Positions 26,310 through 34,957 are shown, counted from the first letter of the stretch. The stretch is DNA of 64,000 bases from Pantoea sp. Ep11b (GCF_040783975.1 NZ_CP160631.1:2294001-2358000), one strand, 5' to 3'. Notes: a model not told the origin generated them from the sequence alone. Translations and numbers: made by a program.

Positions 26310-27639
26310 GTTCTGGCACGCTTTACTGACCGCAGGCACCTTACTGGTCGCCCCGGCCCAGGCGCAGTCGGCCGATCAGAGTGAGTTGATCCGGCGCGGT
26401 GAGTATCTGGCGATAGCGGGCGACTGCGGCGCCTGCCATACAGAGGAGGGCAAAGCGCCTTTCAGCGGCGGTCACGCCATTGTCAGCCCGCTCGGCACCA
26501 TCTTCAGCACCAATATCACGCCGTCGAAACAGGCCGGTATTGGTCATTATACGGAAGCAGAGTTCGCGGCGGCGCTGCGGAAAGGGATTCGGGCCGACGG
26601 CAGCCGTCTCTATCCCGCGATGCCTTACACCGCCTACGCCAGGCTTAACGATGAGGATATCCTGGCGCTCTACGCCTACTTTATGCAGGGCGTAAAACCG
26701 GTGGATGAGCGGCCGCCGCAGACGGCGCTGCCATTCCCGTTTAATCTGCGCATCAGTATGGCGGCCTGGGATCTGCTGTTCGCCGGTGATAAGGTTTATC
26801 AGCCCGATCCCACGCAGAGTGCGGCCTGGAACCGCGGTGCCTATCTGGTTCAGGGGCTGGCGCACTGCAGCACCTGTCATACGCCGCGCAATCTGCTGAT
26901 GGCGGAACAGCAGCATAAGTTGCTGAAGGGAGCGTCGCTCGGCACCTGGTACGCGCCGGATATTACGGCACCGGCCCTGCAGGCGAACCCACACTGGACG
27001 CAGCAGATGCTGGCTGAGTATCTGTTGACCGGTCATGCGGCCAACGGCGCCACGGCAGGCGGCCCGATGCGGGAAGCGATCGACAAAAGCTTCTCGCGCA
27101 TGACGGATGAGGATCGTCAGGCGATCGCCACATATCTGCTGCCCGCCGACGCTGTCATCCCGAAAACCCCGGACGTCAGGGGATTGCGGCCGGTCACCGG
27201 TGACGATCTGCCGCCGACGCTGGCGACGATCAGCCAGGGTGAACAGATCTATCGGGATAACTGCGCGTCCTGCCATAACTTATCGGGCCAGGGACAGAAC
27301 GGGCTGCCGGCACTGCAGAATCATCCCGTGCTGAATAAGCCTGTGGCGGATAACGTGGCGATGGCCATTCTGGATGGCGTCTGGCCGGAAAAAGGTCAGG
27401 GCATGATCGGGTTTGCCGGTTCACTGGACGACGAGCAAATCGCGGCCGTGACCAACTACGTGATGCAGGATATGGGTCACAGTCAGGTGCAAATCACGCC
27501 GGAGAGAGTCAGCGCGCTGCGCGCTGGCGGTGACACGTCGCCGCTGAAACTCCTGGCGCGTATCGGCATGGGTGCAGCGGTGGTTGCGCTGATTCTGATC
27601 GCGTTCTGGTTACGGAAAAGACGCGCAGCAAAAATCTGA
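26302..27639 (+). CDS. Sugar dehydrogenase cytochrome c subunit (tri-heme)
   Basis: A 445-residue protein with a signal peptide (MVKFWHALLTAGTLLVAPAQA) and three heme-binding sites: C42GAC45H46, C189STC192H193 and C321ASC324H325. A hydrophobic segment near the C terminus (IGMGAAVVALILIAFWL) followed by basic residues anchors it in the inner membrane. It accepts electrons from the FAD/FeS subunit and reduces ubiquinone. ATG 26302 follows CAGGAG inside the preceding gene, and the two genes overlap by 8 bp, consistent with coupled translation. Confidence 0.92.
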   Translation: MVKFWHALLTAGTLLVAPAQAQSADQSELIRRGEYLAIAGDCGACHTEEGKAPFSGGHAIVSPLGTIFSTNITPSKQAGIGHYTEAEFAAALRKGIRADGSRLYPAMPYTAYARLNDEDILALYAYFMQGVKPVDERPPQTALPFPFNLRISMAAWDLLFAGDKVYQPDPTQSAAWNRGAYLVQGLAHCSTCHTPRNLLMAEQQHKLLKGASLGTWYAPDITAPALQANPHWTQQMLAEYLLTGHAANGATAGGPMREAIDKSFSRMTDEDRQAIATYLLPADAVIPKTPDVRGLRPVTGDDLPPTLATISQGEQIYRDNCASCHNLSGQGQNGLPALQNHPVLNKPVADNVAMAILDGVWPEKGQGMIGFAGSLDDEQIAAVTNYVMQDMGHSQVQITPERVSALRAGGDTSPLKLLARIGMGAAVVALILIAFWLRKRRAAKI

Positions 27640-27643
27640 GTTG

Positions 27644-27676
27644 AAATCCCCGCAGGTGTTTGTCGCGGGGATTTTA
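27644..27676 (+). terminator. Intrinsic terminator of the sugar dehydrogenase operon
   Basis: AAATCCCCGC and GCGGGGATTT form a 10-bp stem with an 11-base loop, ending in a T run, a few bases after the cytochrome stop codon. Confidence 0.88.
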
Positions 27677-28596
27677 TCTATTGGTCGGGCAGCGTTCGTT
27701 AATTGCCAGCAACGGATTACAGAGAGGGTGAATTCAGTGTCAGGGCTGCCGACGCCGTTATCGGCTCAAAGGATGAAAGCGAGCGAACGACACGGCAGGG
27801 AACAGCAGAGCAGGAGAATCCCGTTACCCGATGGCGTACCGCATACCTTATTTAACATAATATACATTATGCGCTTTTAATGCTTATGATGTCCGGGCAT
27901 CGCTGAAATCCTGAATTTCGATGAAAACGGCCTTTTGACCCTGACTGTCGATCCGATCCTCGCTCCGGCCCATTTTCGATGATGGCTTCTCAGTTTATCC
28001 CGGTTCATCTGTTGAGCCTCTGACTTTCTGTTTTACGCACTCTGCCAGTCAGCCGCCACGGCTCTGACATATTTGCCAGCAGCCACGTCTGCTGTGCCGC
28101 ACGCACTGATTCACTACGCGCATTCTGTAACGGCCTCCGCTTCTCCGCGGCTGCACGCACAATTTCGGTTTCCGTATTTTCCGTGGACGAAGCAACAAAA
28201 TGCGCTGACGTCTTCCCACTTATGCGTCTTTGCCGATATCCGCTGTCATGCAGCCCCACAGGTTTTACCACGCTGAGTCTGAGGCGCTGACCTGCGCGCA
28301 CGCCTTATCCGTCTCGTTGCTGCTGCGGATTCTATGTCCGCCAGTTTCGGTTCCGTTCGCTGCCCGACCGCGACAAAGCCGGATCCTGCTCTGGATGTTG
28401 CCGCGTACATCCGAAAAATGGCAACGCTACGTGAATTCTGAGGCTGTTGTGTGGCCCGCTGGCCCCGGAATTTATCAGGACGCGCCATTTTCTGGCCCCG
28501 TTATCTGACCACACCGGAAAATTATGGCCGCTGCATGACATCCGATTTCAGGCACGCTAAAGTTGCTGGCTCTGACGGTTTGCTTGATGAGAGAAA
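27677..28596. other. Region without a convincing gene, possibly decayed
   Basis: About 920 bp. Small frames on both strands lack ribosome sites and recognisable domains. A 30-codon stretch at 27890-27979 reads like protein (GIAEILNFDENGLLTLTVD) between two stops and may be a remnant. CATAAT/ATTATG at 27856-27871 is a short palindrome. No terminal inverted repeats, tRNA or integrase remnant could be named. Confidence 0.4.
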
Positions 28597-28932
28597 ATGA
28601 AGCGCTTATTTGTCTATGGCACGCTCTGTCCGGGCCGCGAGAACGCCCATATCCTGGAAAAGATTGGCGGCGAATGGCTGGCCGGTTCGGTGAATGGCAC
28701 TTATTACCCGCGTGGCTGGGGCGCGGCGGCTGACTTTCCCGGCATCATCCTGGACGAAAACGGCCCGGACGTGCCGGGTTACCTCTTTATCTCCGACCAG
28801 CTGGAAGCCCACTGGCCGATGCTGGACGCCTTCGAAGATGGCTATGATCGCGTAAAAGTTCGCGTGCAGACGGAGAAAAACCAGCAGCTGACCGCCTGGG
28901 TTTATCAGCTCCAGCCGCCGGCGAGCGCCTGA
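28597..28932 (+). CDS. Gamma-glutamylcyclotransferase-like (AIG2/YtfP) family protein
   Basis: A 111-residue cytoplasmic protein of the GGCT fold. The N-terminal RLFVYGTLCPGREN is the nucleotide-loop-like YGTL motif of the family. VPGYLFISDQLEAHWPMLDAFEDGYDRVKVRV carries the conserved Glu that acts as acid/base. Known members cyclise gamma-glutamyl amines or amino acids to 5-oxoproline; many small bacterial homologues are uncharacterised. ATG 28597 is preceded by GATGAGAGAAA. It appears monocistronic, next to a decayed-looking stretch. Confidence 0.87.
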   Translation: MKRLFVYGTLCPGRENAHILEKIGGEWLAGSVNGTYYPRGWGAAADFPGIILDENGPDVPGYLFISDQLEAHWPMLDAFEDGYDRVKVRVQTEKNQQLTAWVYQLQPPASA

Positions 28933-29203
28933 TCGATGTTTCCGTAACAAAGCGCGCGCGCCCTTCGGGTTTTATGGCAGGTAGCGCCTCATAGGTTCAG
29001 GACGTTATAAATAGCGCAAGCTACTGATTTTTAAACAGCTATAATGCATCTCCAGCTTTTCACTTTTGGCCACCCTTTTCGCTGCCAAACCCGATCAGGC
29101 AGGCACGATGTCAGACAGGTTTATCAAATAAGATTTAATGTATGATGTAACTAAAATAGTCTATTCTTTATACTACCAGCCTTTGCTATATGCCCACCAG
29201 CCC

Positions 29204-31249
29204 TTACTCCGGCCAGCGCTGATGCGGAAACAGTGACACCCGGATATTAAACAGATGGATCAGCGGTGCAACGGCCTCACTCTCCTGCCGGGCGATGCGC
29301 TCCAGCCGAAGCAGCAGCAGGTCCAGCTCCTCCAGCAGATCCTGATGCGGCGCGAGCTGTAGCGACTTCATTTTGCGCTTCAGATAGAGCGCCAGCTCAT
29401 GAAACATCTGTCCGCTTTCAATACCGTGCCTCTCCAGAACCTCACGGTAACGCGCATAATAGTCATAACAGTTTGCGCCCAGCCAGGTTTCGGTAATCAG
29501 ATACCCTCCCACCACGATATCGGGCACCGGATCGAGCCGTTTTCGCGGCAGGATGATGTTTACCCTGTCGAGCATCCGCGCAATAAATTGCTGCCGGGAA
29601 AGCAGCGTCGCGGAATTGCGCTCCACCAGTTTGGTAAAGCCCAGCAAATCACGCAGCCCCCGCTGCACCGCGCGTCGGGCAATCCATGACGGCCGTTTAT
29701 TGCGGATCAACGCCGTCAGCACGACCGCAAACAGAATCCCTGTCATTGAAGAGATGGCCGCGTTGAGCGTCACGATCAGGTTCGGCACGTAGTGATGGCT
29801 CAGCCCGATAAAGCCCGGGATCTGAATCGCGACACTCAGCCCGATCAGATTGGTCGCCGGATTGGCGATAAGCAGACTCAGCAGCATCAGACCCGGCAGC
29901 AGACAGATCATCAGCGCCTGCAGCGTGTTGGCCTGCGGGATCAGAAACGCGATATAAAACAGACTGACCACCAGCGCAATCATCACCCCTTTGACGAACA
30001 GCTTCATCGGCGTTACCGGAGAATCGACGCCCGCGAAAAAGGAGCTGATAATCGCCGCCATTAGCGGCGCATTCGCGCCATCCGCCCAGCCACTGCCAAT
30101 CCAGAACAGGCTGGAGAGAAAGGTCGCGAGAAAAGCGGTCAGCGCCGACAATCGCAGCAGCCCTTTGTCGATATGCCGGTGCTCCCGGATATTGCGGATC
30201 GCGGATCCGTCGCCGTGACTGTAGAGATCCCCGGCGCGCGCGCTGACGTTCTCATAGGCATCGGCAATACGCACAAAGTTTGCCATCCGTTCCAGCAGCC
30301 CTATCAGCAGCAGACTCTCTTCGGTTGCCAGCTCCCCTGCCCGCCAGGCCTGCTCCAGCGTCTCCTGTGTGGCCGCAATCGCTTCCCGCAGTCCGTTAAT
30401 ATCGTTAACCCGGTCATGATGCAGCCACAACAGAAACTGCTGAAAGGCATCGGTGACGCACGGCGGAAAGCGGATGTTCAGTTCAGCCAGTACGCCCAGC
30501 CGTGACTCAATGGCGGTCAGGGTTGGCAGCAGATAGGTCAGATGCTGATACTGCACGCTGACCAGACGAATGACGTTTCGGGCGGCCTCGCCCTCATAGA
30601 CGCAGTGCGTCAGCAGCGTTTCGACGTTAAGCGGATAGCCAGCCATCTGAATCAGGATATCTTCCCGCTCCAGCGATTTGTTCTTCGCCATCCCGCTAAT
30701 CAGTTCGTCACACAGTCTGCGGGCGTTCAGGAACCAGTGATTGACGCTCTGCCCCAGCAGATGGTGCATGGAAACCGGGAACAGCAGCCGGTGAATCAGC
30801 GTACTGCAGAGGATCCCCAGCGTGATCTCTTCGATTCGTGAAATCACCGTATTAATAATCGCTGACGGCGTATCAACATCGGGAAAGCCCATAATCGCCG
30901 CGCTGTAACCCGCCAGCATAAAGATATAGCTCTTCGGTGTGCGGTCATGCAGCGAGAGCCAGAGGCAAACCGTCACCCACAGTGAGACGCACAGGCTGAA
31001 CAGCACCGGTGACTGCACCGTTTCGGGATAGATCAGCAGAATAAAGGTGCCGCCCAGCAGCGTGCCCAGCAGCCGAAACAGCGATTTTGAGATGGTCGAG
31101 GCGGCATAAAGCTGCGAGGTGACAAAGACGGTCGTCAGCGCCCAGGCCGGTTTTTCAAAGTTCAGGATCAGTGCGACAGAGAGTGCGATAAACGCGGCAA
31201 GGGAGGTTTTGCAGGCAAACAAAACCGCGTTTTTGGTAAACCATTTCAT
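29204..31249 (-). CDS. FUSC-family inner-membrane transporter (AaeB/YccS-like)
   Basis: A 681-residue protein with the duplicated fusaric-acid-resistance architecture: an N-terminal cluster of about five or six helices (from FACKTSLAAFIALSVALIL), a cytosolic region near residues 170-350, a second helix cluster (LSALTAFLATFLSSLFWIG onward) and a cytosolic tail. The family exports aromatic acids, usually with an AaeA-type membrane-fusion partner. None is encoded beside it, so it acts alone or with a distant partner. The Shine-Dalgarno before ATG 31249 is poor. Substrate unknown. Confidence 0.85.
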   Translation of the reverse strand: MKWFTKNAVLFACKTSLAAFIALSVALILNFEKPAWALTTVFVTSQLYAASTISKSLFRLLGTLLGGTFILLIYPETVQSPVLFSLCVSLWVTVCLWLSLHDRTPKSYIFMLAGYSAAIMGFPDVDTPSAIINTVISRIEEITLGILCSTLIHRLLFPVSMHHLLGQSVNHWFLNARRLCDELISGMAKNKSLEREDILIQMAGYPLNVETLLTHCVYEGEAARNVIRLVSVQYQHLTYLLPTLTAIESRLGVLAELNIRFPPCVTDAFQQFLLWLHHDRVNDINGLREAIAATQETLEQAWRAGELATEESLLLIGLLERMANFVRIADAYENVSARAGDLYSHGDGSAIRNIREHRHIDKGLLRLSALTAFLATFLSSLFWIGSGWADGANAPLMAAIISSFFAGVDSPVTPMKLFVKGVMIALVVSLFYIAFLIPQANTLQALMICLLPGLMLLSLLIANPATNLIGLSVAIQIPGFIGLSHHYVPNLIVTLNAAISSMTGILFAVVLTALIRNKRPSWIARRAVQRGLRDLLGFTKLVERNSATLLSRQQFIARMLDRVNIILPRKRLDPVPDIVVGGYLITETWLGANCYDYYARYREVLERHGIESGQMFHELALYLKRKMKSLQLAPHQDLLEELDLLLLRLERIARQESEAVAPLIHLFNIRVSLFPHQRWPE

Positions 31250-31472
31250 CGAATGAGGGCAGCCAGGAGCTTTCTGAGGCGCGTATCCTGACAGAAGCGC
31301 CAGCGTTTTACTCTCAGTTAAATTTTACAAATTATTACCAGCCTGATAACGCCTTTTTATCCTGCGGTGAACAGCTTCCTGAACGGCCTGCGAACGGCAA
31401 ACAATCCCCCTTCTTTCCCCTTCAGATTCTGTGTGTGCGTCTGTTCCCAGGCTAATCTTAAGGTTGGTCGCG

Positions 31473-31566
31473 TATGCTGCCACCCGCACACCGCAACTGC
31501 GTGGGTGTGCACAAAAGATGACTTACCTGCGATACGATTTTGCCTGCCTCGTGCAGGCTTTTTTTT
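31473..31566 (+). ncRNA. Candidate small RNA with its own terminator
   Basis: A hairpin of GCACACC (31486-31492) with GGTGTGC (31504-31510), a single-stranded stretch, then a textbook terminator: GCCTGC, loop CTCGT, GCAGGC and eight T residues (31542-31566). No plus-strand gene ends within 2.5 kb upstream, so the terminator has no other owner. TATGCT at 31473 could be a -10 element, but no good -35 was found. It does not match any enteric sRNA I recall. Confidence 0.45.
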
Positions 31567-31615
31567 GCTGAAATAGTGACACAAAACCTGAGCTGGCGGA
31601 CGGGATCGTAAAAAA

Positions 31616-31632
31616 GCCCGCAATCGGCGGGC
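31616..31632 (-). terminator. Terminator of the zinc-ribbon gene
   Basis: GCCCGC and GCGGGC with a five-base loop. On the minus strand it is followed by TTTTTTAC, about 9 bp after the zinc-ribbon stop codon. Confidence 0.85.
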
Positions 31633-31640
31633 TTACGCTG

Positions 31641-31847
31641 TTATCTGACGGGAATGCCACCATTCTCCAGTGCTTCAGCCTTTTCGGGATACTGCCCGGC
31701 TGTCCCGGCGGTCATAATCACCGCCCCGCAGCGGATGCAGTGATCGCCCTTCACATCCGGTACCACATCTGCCGGATTGCCCGTATTCAGGCTGACATCA
31801 CGCGTGGCGTAAACGAACGCCTCTCCTTCACATCCCGGACATTTCAT
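31641..31847 (-). CDS. Small zinc-ribbon protein, MqsA/YgiT N-terminal type
   Basis: A 68-residue protein with two Cys-x-x-Cys pairs, MKCPGCEGEA at the N terminus and HCIRCGAVIM near residue 37, forming a zinc ribbon like the N-terminal half of MqsA-type antitoxins. The DNA-binding HTH half of MqsA is absent and no mRNA-interferase toxin gene is adjacent. GGGAG precedes ATG 31847 and a strong terminator follows. It lies 110 bp beyond the end of hipA, with its own promoter space. It may be a stand-alone zinc-finger protein or an antitoxin relic. Confidence 0.72.
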   Translation of the reverse strand: MKCPGCEGEAFVYATRDVSLNTGNPADVVPDVKGDHCIRCGAVIMTAGTAGQYPEKAEALENGGIPVR

Positions 31848-31957
31848 AGCTGACTCCCTTGTTGACCCTGTCTGCTAAGCATAGACGACAGCAGCTGAGC
31901 CACGGGCACCCGGACAGTGCTTTCAGAATGGGCCCATATTGCCGGTGATGCCTGAGA

Positions 31958-33271
31958 CTACGCCTGATGCCGCAGCCGCTCCAGCATAATCAGGGAGTGG
32001 CTGAAAATGGCGTCGGCGATATGCTGCGGGAAACCGGACGGCAGTGTATCGCGCACCGCCACAACGGCCTGAGGAAAGGCCCGGACAAAGAAATCAAAAA
32101 TCTGCTGCAGACTGTCCGTATCGAAACTGACGCTTCTGGCCGTATTGATAAAATGACGCGGGAAGATTTTGTCGATCTCCGTTTTCCGGCCCCGGCTGGC
32201 GCGCAGCCCCATCGCCAGTTTCAGGGCGCGCCTGTTCAGACCCGTGCCACCCAGTACCGGATAGGCGGAGATGAGATCATAGAAGGGGGTCAGGCGGTAG
32301 CTGCCGCCGCGCTCAATAAACAGGGAGAAGTTCTTGGCGTGGCCATCGGTTGCGCCTGTCAGCCACTGAAACACCTGAAACTGCATAAACCGGTAGCGAT
32401 CCTCAATAGCGTTACTCGACCCCATCAGTATCTGCATGATCTCCGTAATCCCCGGCCCGCCGTCCGACTCATATTTGGTCGAGGATGGCAGCCCCAGCGC
32501 CTGACAGAAATCCTCCTGCGGCAGGCGAATCAGACGGGTTTTATCGCGTGACCAGCGGCGATCGAAACGTTCGACGGCCAGGGCGCGCATCCTGCCGGCC
32601 TGGATTATTGTGGCCTGCGGCACATCGATACCGAGTGCGCGGGCCAGTGCCAGACAGAGATACTCATTCTCCACGCTTTCGCGCATATCGAGCGTGGCGG
32701 CAGGCTGTTTAATCTCCCCAATCGGCAGCTTGATGATGTGGGAGGTAGGCGTGGCGCCGGCTGGAATGCTCCAGCCCTCATCGGTCAGCAGCAGCGCGGT
32801 CTTTTCCTGCGCACCCGCCACCGAGATACGGAAATCGGTCTCTTCCCGCAGCATCCCCAGCGGGATATCTGACTGATAGGCCGACAGGACGCTTTCGAGG
32901 CGGGTTTCATCCAGCACTTCGTAGCGGGCGTGCAGCGCGGGCAGCGGCATATCGGGCGGCAGCAGCATGGTTGCGCCAACGCTGTCGCGGCCGATCTCCT
33001 GCAGCAGATCGAACGGCTGACGCGATTTTATCTGATAACGCGCTACGATTCTGTCGCGAATCAGCGGACTGTCCGGCAGCAGGTTATCGAAAAAATTGAT
33101 GACCGCAGGGGAAGTGATCGCCCGGACCTGCAGTGGCAGCGAGAGTGACAGCGGCCTGGAGAGCGGATTACTCAGCCAGCCGGTATCATACTGAAACTCA
33201 TGCGCGCCGTTGCGCTGTCGGGTCAGTACACCCACCCGCTCGCCGTTCATCCACGCTATCAGCCTCTGCAT
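31958..33271 (-). CDS. hipA: HipA-type serine/threonine kinase toxin
   Basis: A 437-residue HipT kinase that keeps E. coli HipA numbering: Ser150 (autophosphorylation site) in FRISVAGAQEK, catalytic Asp309 and Asn314 in TDGHAKN, and Asp332 in PFYDLISA. HipA phosphorylates glutamyl-tRNA synthetase, halting translation and promoting persistence. HipB binds it and neutralises it. Its ATG overlaps the hipB stop codon (TAATG), so the two are translationally coupled. Nothing in the sequence suggests inactivation. Confidence 0.93.
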   Translation of the reverse strand: MQRLIAWMNGERVGVLTRQRNGAHEFQYDTGWLSNPLSRPLSLSLPLQVRAITSPAVINFFDNLLPDSPLIRDRIVARYQIKSRQPFDLLQEIGRDSVGATMLLPPDMPLPALHARYEVLDETRLESVLSAYQSDIPLGMLREETDFRISVAGAQEKTALLLTDEGWSIPAGATPTSHIIKLPIGEIKQPAATLDMRESVENEYLCLALARALGIDVPQATIIQAGRMRALAVERFDRRWSRDKTRLIRLPQEDFCQALGLPSSTKYESDGGPGITEIMQILMGSSNAIEDRYRFMQFQVFQWLTGATDGHAKNFSLFIERGGSYRLTPFYDLISAYPVLGGTGLNRRALKLAMGLRASRGRKTEIDKIFPRHFINTARSVSFDTDSLQQIFDFFVRAFPQAVVAVRDTLPSGFPQHIADAIFSHSLIMLERLRHQA

Positions 33272-33519
33272 TACCACGCATCCTCATCATCAATCTGTGG
33301 CGTTGCCGCCGCCGCTTTTTCCTGCACATCCAGACTCAGTTCCAGCGACTGCAACAGTTTAAACAGCGTGGCCAGTGAGGTGTTGTCAGGCGCATTTTCA
33401 AAGTGGGAAATGGTGGCCTGTTTCAGGCCGACCTTTTTTGCCAGTTCACTCTGGGTCCAGCCATTGCGCTGGCGGATCAGTTTCAGCCGGTTTGCCAGCT
33501 GAAGCGGGCTGTATATCAT
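33271..33519 (-). CDS. hipB: HipB antitoxin, XRE-type repressor
   Basis: An 82-residue protein with a lambda-repressor-type HTH (LIRQRNGWTQSELAKKVGLK, then ATISHFENAP) and a short acidic tail ending IDDEDAW. The C-terminal Trp resembles the HipB tail that in E. coli signals degradation. GGAG precedes ATG 33519. It should repress its own operon with HipA as co-repressor, through four operators directly upstream. The frame extends to 33552 but lacks a ribosome site there. Confidence 0.92.
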   Translation of the reverse strand: MIYSPLQLANRLKLIRQRNGWTQSELAKKVGLKQATISHFENAPDNTSLATLFKLLQSLELSLDVQEKAAAATPQIDDEDAW

Positions 33520-33547
33520 GGGGCGCTCCTCCGGAAAGCAGACGACA

Positions 33548-33553
33548 AGCATA
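33548..33553 (-). promoter_or_regulatory. Putative -10 element of the hipBA promoter
   Basis: On the minus strand this reads TATGCT, 29 bp before hipB. The matching -35 position would fall inside the first HipB operator, so repressor binding would block polymerase. Confidence 0.4.
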
Positions 33554-33565
33554 GCGCAGTCGTCT

Positions 33566-33583
33566 TATCCCTGACAGGGTATA
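33566..33583. promoter_or_regulatory. HipB operator O1 (near-consensus)
   Basis: TATCC, eight bases, GTATA. It differs by one base from the E. coli HipB consensus TATCC-N8-GGATA, and is the operator closest to hipB. Confidence 0.8.
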
Positions 33584-33593
33584 AATGACACTT

Positions 33594-33611
33594 TATCCCC
33601 ATAAGAGGATA
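33594..33611. promoter_or_regulatory. HipB operator O2 (perfect consensus)
   Basis: TATCC, eight bases, GGATA; starts exactly 28 bp after O1. Confidence 0.88.
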
Positions 33612-33621
33612 AATACAACTT

Positions 33622-33639
33622 TATACCCTTCCGGGGATA
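33622..33639. promoter_or_regulatory. HipB operator O3 (near-consensus)
   Basis: TATAC, eight bases, GGATA; starts exactly 28 bp after O2. Confidence 0.8.
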
Positions 33640-33649
33640 ACGGGCGATT

Positions 33650-33667
33650 TATCCCTTGCAGCGGATA
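33650..33667. promoter_or_regulatory. HipB operator O4 (perfect consensus)
   Basis: TATCC, eight bases, GGATA; starts exactly 28 bp after O3 and 53 bp before the divergent GNAT gene, whose promoter it may overlap. Confidence 0.85.
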
Positions 33668-33702
33668 TTCCGGGATTTACTAACGGATTAAAGAGGAGCA
33701 GG

Positions 33703-34164
33703 ATGCAGACATTGACCCTTACCCACGAGATGAACGATGACGACCGGGAAGCCCTGCTGATCGGTCTGGGCGCGTATAACCAGACGTTTATCCAGCGAGA
33801 TAACTGGGGGCCGCTGTCGGTTGCCTGCCATGATCCGCAGGGAACGCTGCGCGGAGGCCTCATAGCGTCACGGAAAGGCAACTGGCTCTGTATCGATTAT
33901 CTCTGGGTAGACGAAACGCAGCGGCGTCACGGCACAGGCAGCGCGCTGATAAATGCGGCAGAACAGGAAGCGGTCAGAATGGGGTCACGGTTTGCGCTGG
34001 TCGATACCTTCAGTTTTCAGGCCCTGCCGTTCTATCAGAAACAGGGTTATGCGCTACAGATGTCACTGCCCGACTTTCCGCATGAGGGGATGCAGCGCCA
34101 TTACCTGATAAAAACGCTGGATCACGCTGACGGGCAGAACGCCAGCGTGACAGCGTCACCGTAA
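33703..34164 (+). CDS. GNAT-family N-acetyltransferase
   Basis: A 153-residue GNAT-fold protein. The acetyl-CoA pyrophosphate loop is visible as [21 protein letters not shown], with [18 protein letters not shown] forming the C-terminal strand and helix. The family acetylates small molecules, antibiotics, tRNA-linked groups or proteins; the substrate here is not evident. AAAGAGGAGCAGG precedes ATG 33703. It is divergent from hipBA and shares its control region, so HipB may affect it. Recent tRNA-targeting GNAT toxins come paired with RHH antitoxins, which this gene lacks. It is convergent with the phosphatase gene, one base apart. Confidence 0.87.
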   Translation: MQTLTLTHEMNDDDREALLIGLGAYNQTFIQRDNWGPLSVACHDPQGTLRGGLIASRKGNWLCIDYLWVDETQRRHGTGSALINAAEQEAVRMGSRFALVDTFSFQALPFYQKQGYALQMSLPDFPHEGMQRHYLIKTLDHADGQNASVTASP

Positions 34165-34165
34165 G

Positions 34166-34957
34166 TCAGAGGCCCGCAATATGGCGCAGATCGGCCTCGG
34201 CACCCGGTGCTACGGCCAGCACCTGCGCCCCTCGGGTGAGGCGGTCACCCTCAGTGTTAAACGGATGAACCCAGCCGCCCGCCTCTTTTACCAGGCAGTA
34301 CCCCGCCAGACAATCCCAGGCGTGCATGTAAGGTTCGTAATAACCGACTACGCGGCCTGCAGCCACCCAGGCGAGCATCAGCGCACCCGATCCGATACGG
34401 ATAAAGTTACCGCCCGCCGTCAGCAGCGCCGCCACTATTTCGCCCACCTGCTGCGGCGTCACATGGCTGTTGGCACCAAACCCGGTGACATGATTCTGCA
34501 GCGTCCGTGAGGGATCGACGGCCAGCGGGCGTCCGTTCAGGGTTGCTCCCTGCCCCAGCGCCGCCACATAGCACTCCTGATAGGTGGGCGCGAAGATCAC
34601 GCCGATAACCGGTTCATCGCCGCGCAGCACTGCAACCGACACACACCAGCTCGGCATCCCGTTGAGAAACGGGCTGGTGCCATCGATCGGGTCAACCACC
34701 CAGGTATAGTCAGATTGTCCCGGCTGCAGGCCCGACTCTTCACCCAGAAAGCCATCGTCGGGAAAGGCGTCACGGATGCGGCTGGCGATCAGCTGCTCCA
34801 CGTCACGGTCAGCAATTGAGACAACATCCTGCAGATCATATTTGGTCTCCACCACCAGCGTCTCCCGGCGGTGAAACCAGGATAAGGCAGTCGCGCCCCC
34901 TTCGCGCGCCACGGCTTCAGCCAGGGCCAGTCGCGTCATGATTTCGTGCGTTTGCAT
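34166..34957 (-). CDS. Inositol-monophosphatase-family phosphatase
   Basis: A 263-residue Mg2+-dependent phosphatase. The metal-binding motifs are FLGEESG, WVVDPIDGTSPFLNG and, near residue 212, AWDCLAGYCLVKEAGG. The IMPase family covers inositol-, histidinol-, fructose-1,6- and nucleotide phosphatases. It is the last gene downstream of an AfuABC-like importer, so a role in dephosphorylating an imported sugar or polyol phosphate is plausible but inferred. GGGAG precedes ATG 34957; the gap to afuC is 23 bp. Confidence 0.87.
   Translation of the reverse strand: MQTHEIMTRLALAEAVAREGGATALSWFHRRETLVVETKYDLQDVVSIADRDVEQLIASRIRDAFPDDGFLGEESGLQPGQSDYTWVVDPIDGTSPFLNGMPSWCVSVAVLRGDEPVIGVIFAPTYQECYVAALGQGATLNGRPLAVDPSRTLQNHVTGFGANSHVTPQQVGEIVAALLTAGGNFIRIGSGALMLAWVAAGRVVGYYEPYMHAWDCLAGYCLVKEAGGWVHPFNTEGDRLTRGAQVLAVAPGAEADLRHIAGL

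Noticed and set aside
28005..28508. Short frames on both strands of the gene-poor region
   Set aside because: No ribosome sites, no family resemblance, and they overlap each other; chance frames or remnants.
31357..31623. An 88-codon minus-strand frame and a 69-codon plus-strand frame around the sRNA candidate
   Set aside because: Cys/His/Arg-rich chance frames without ribosome sites. The terminator structure explains the conserved-looking sequence better.
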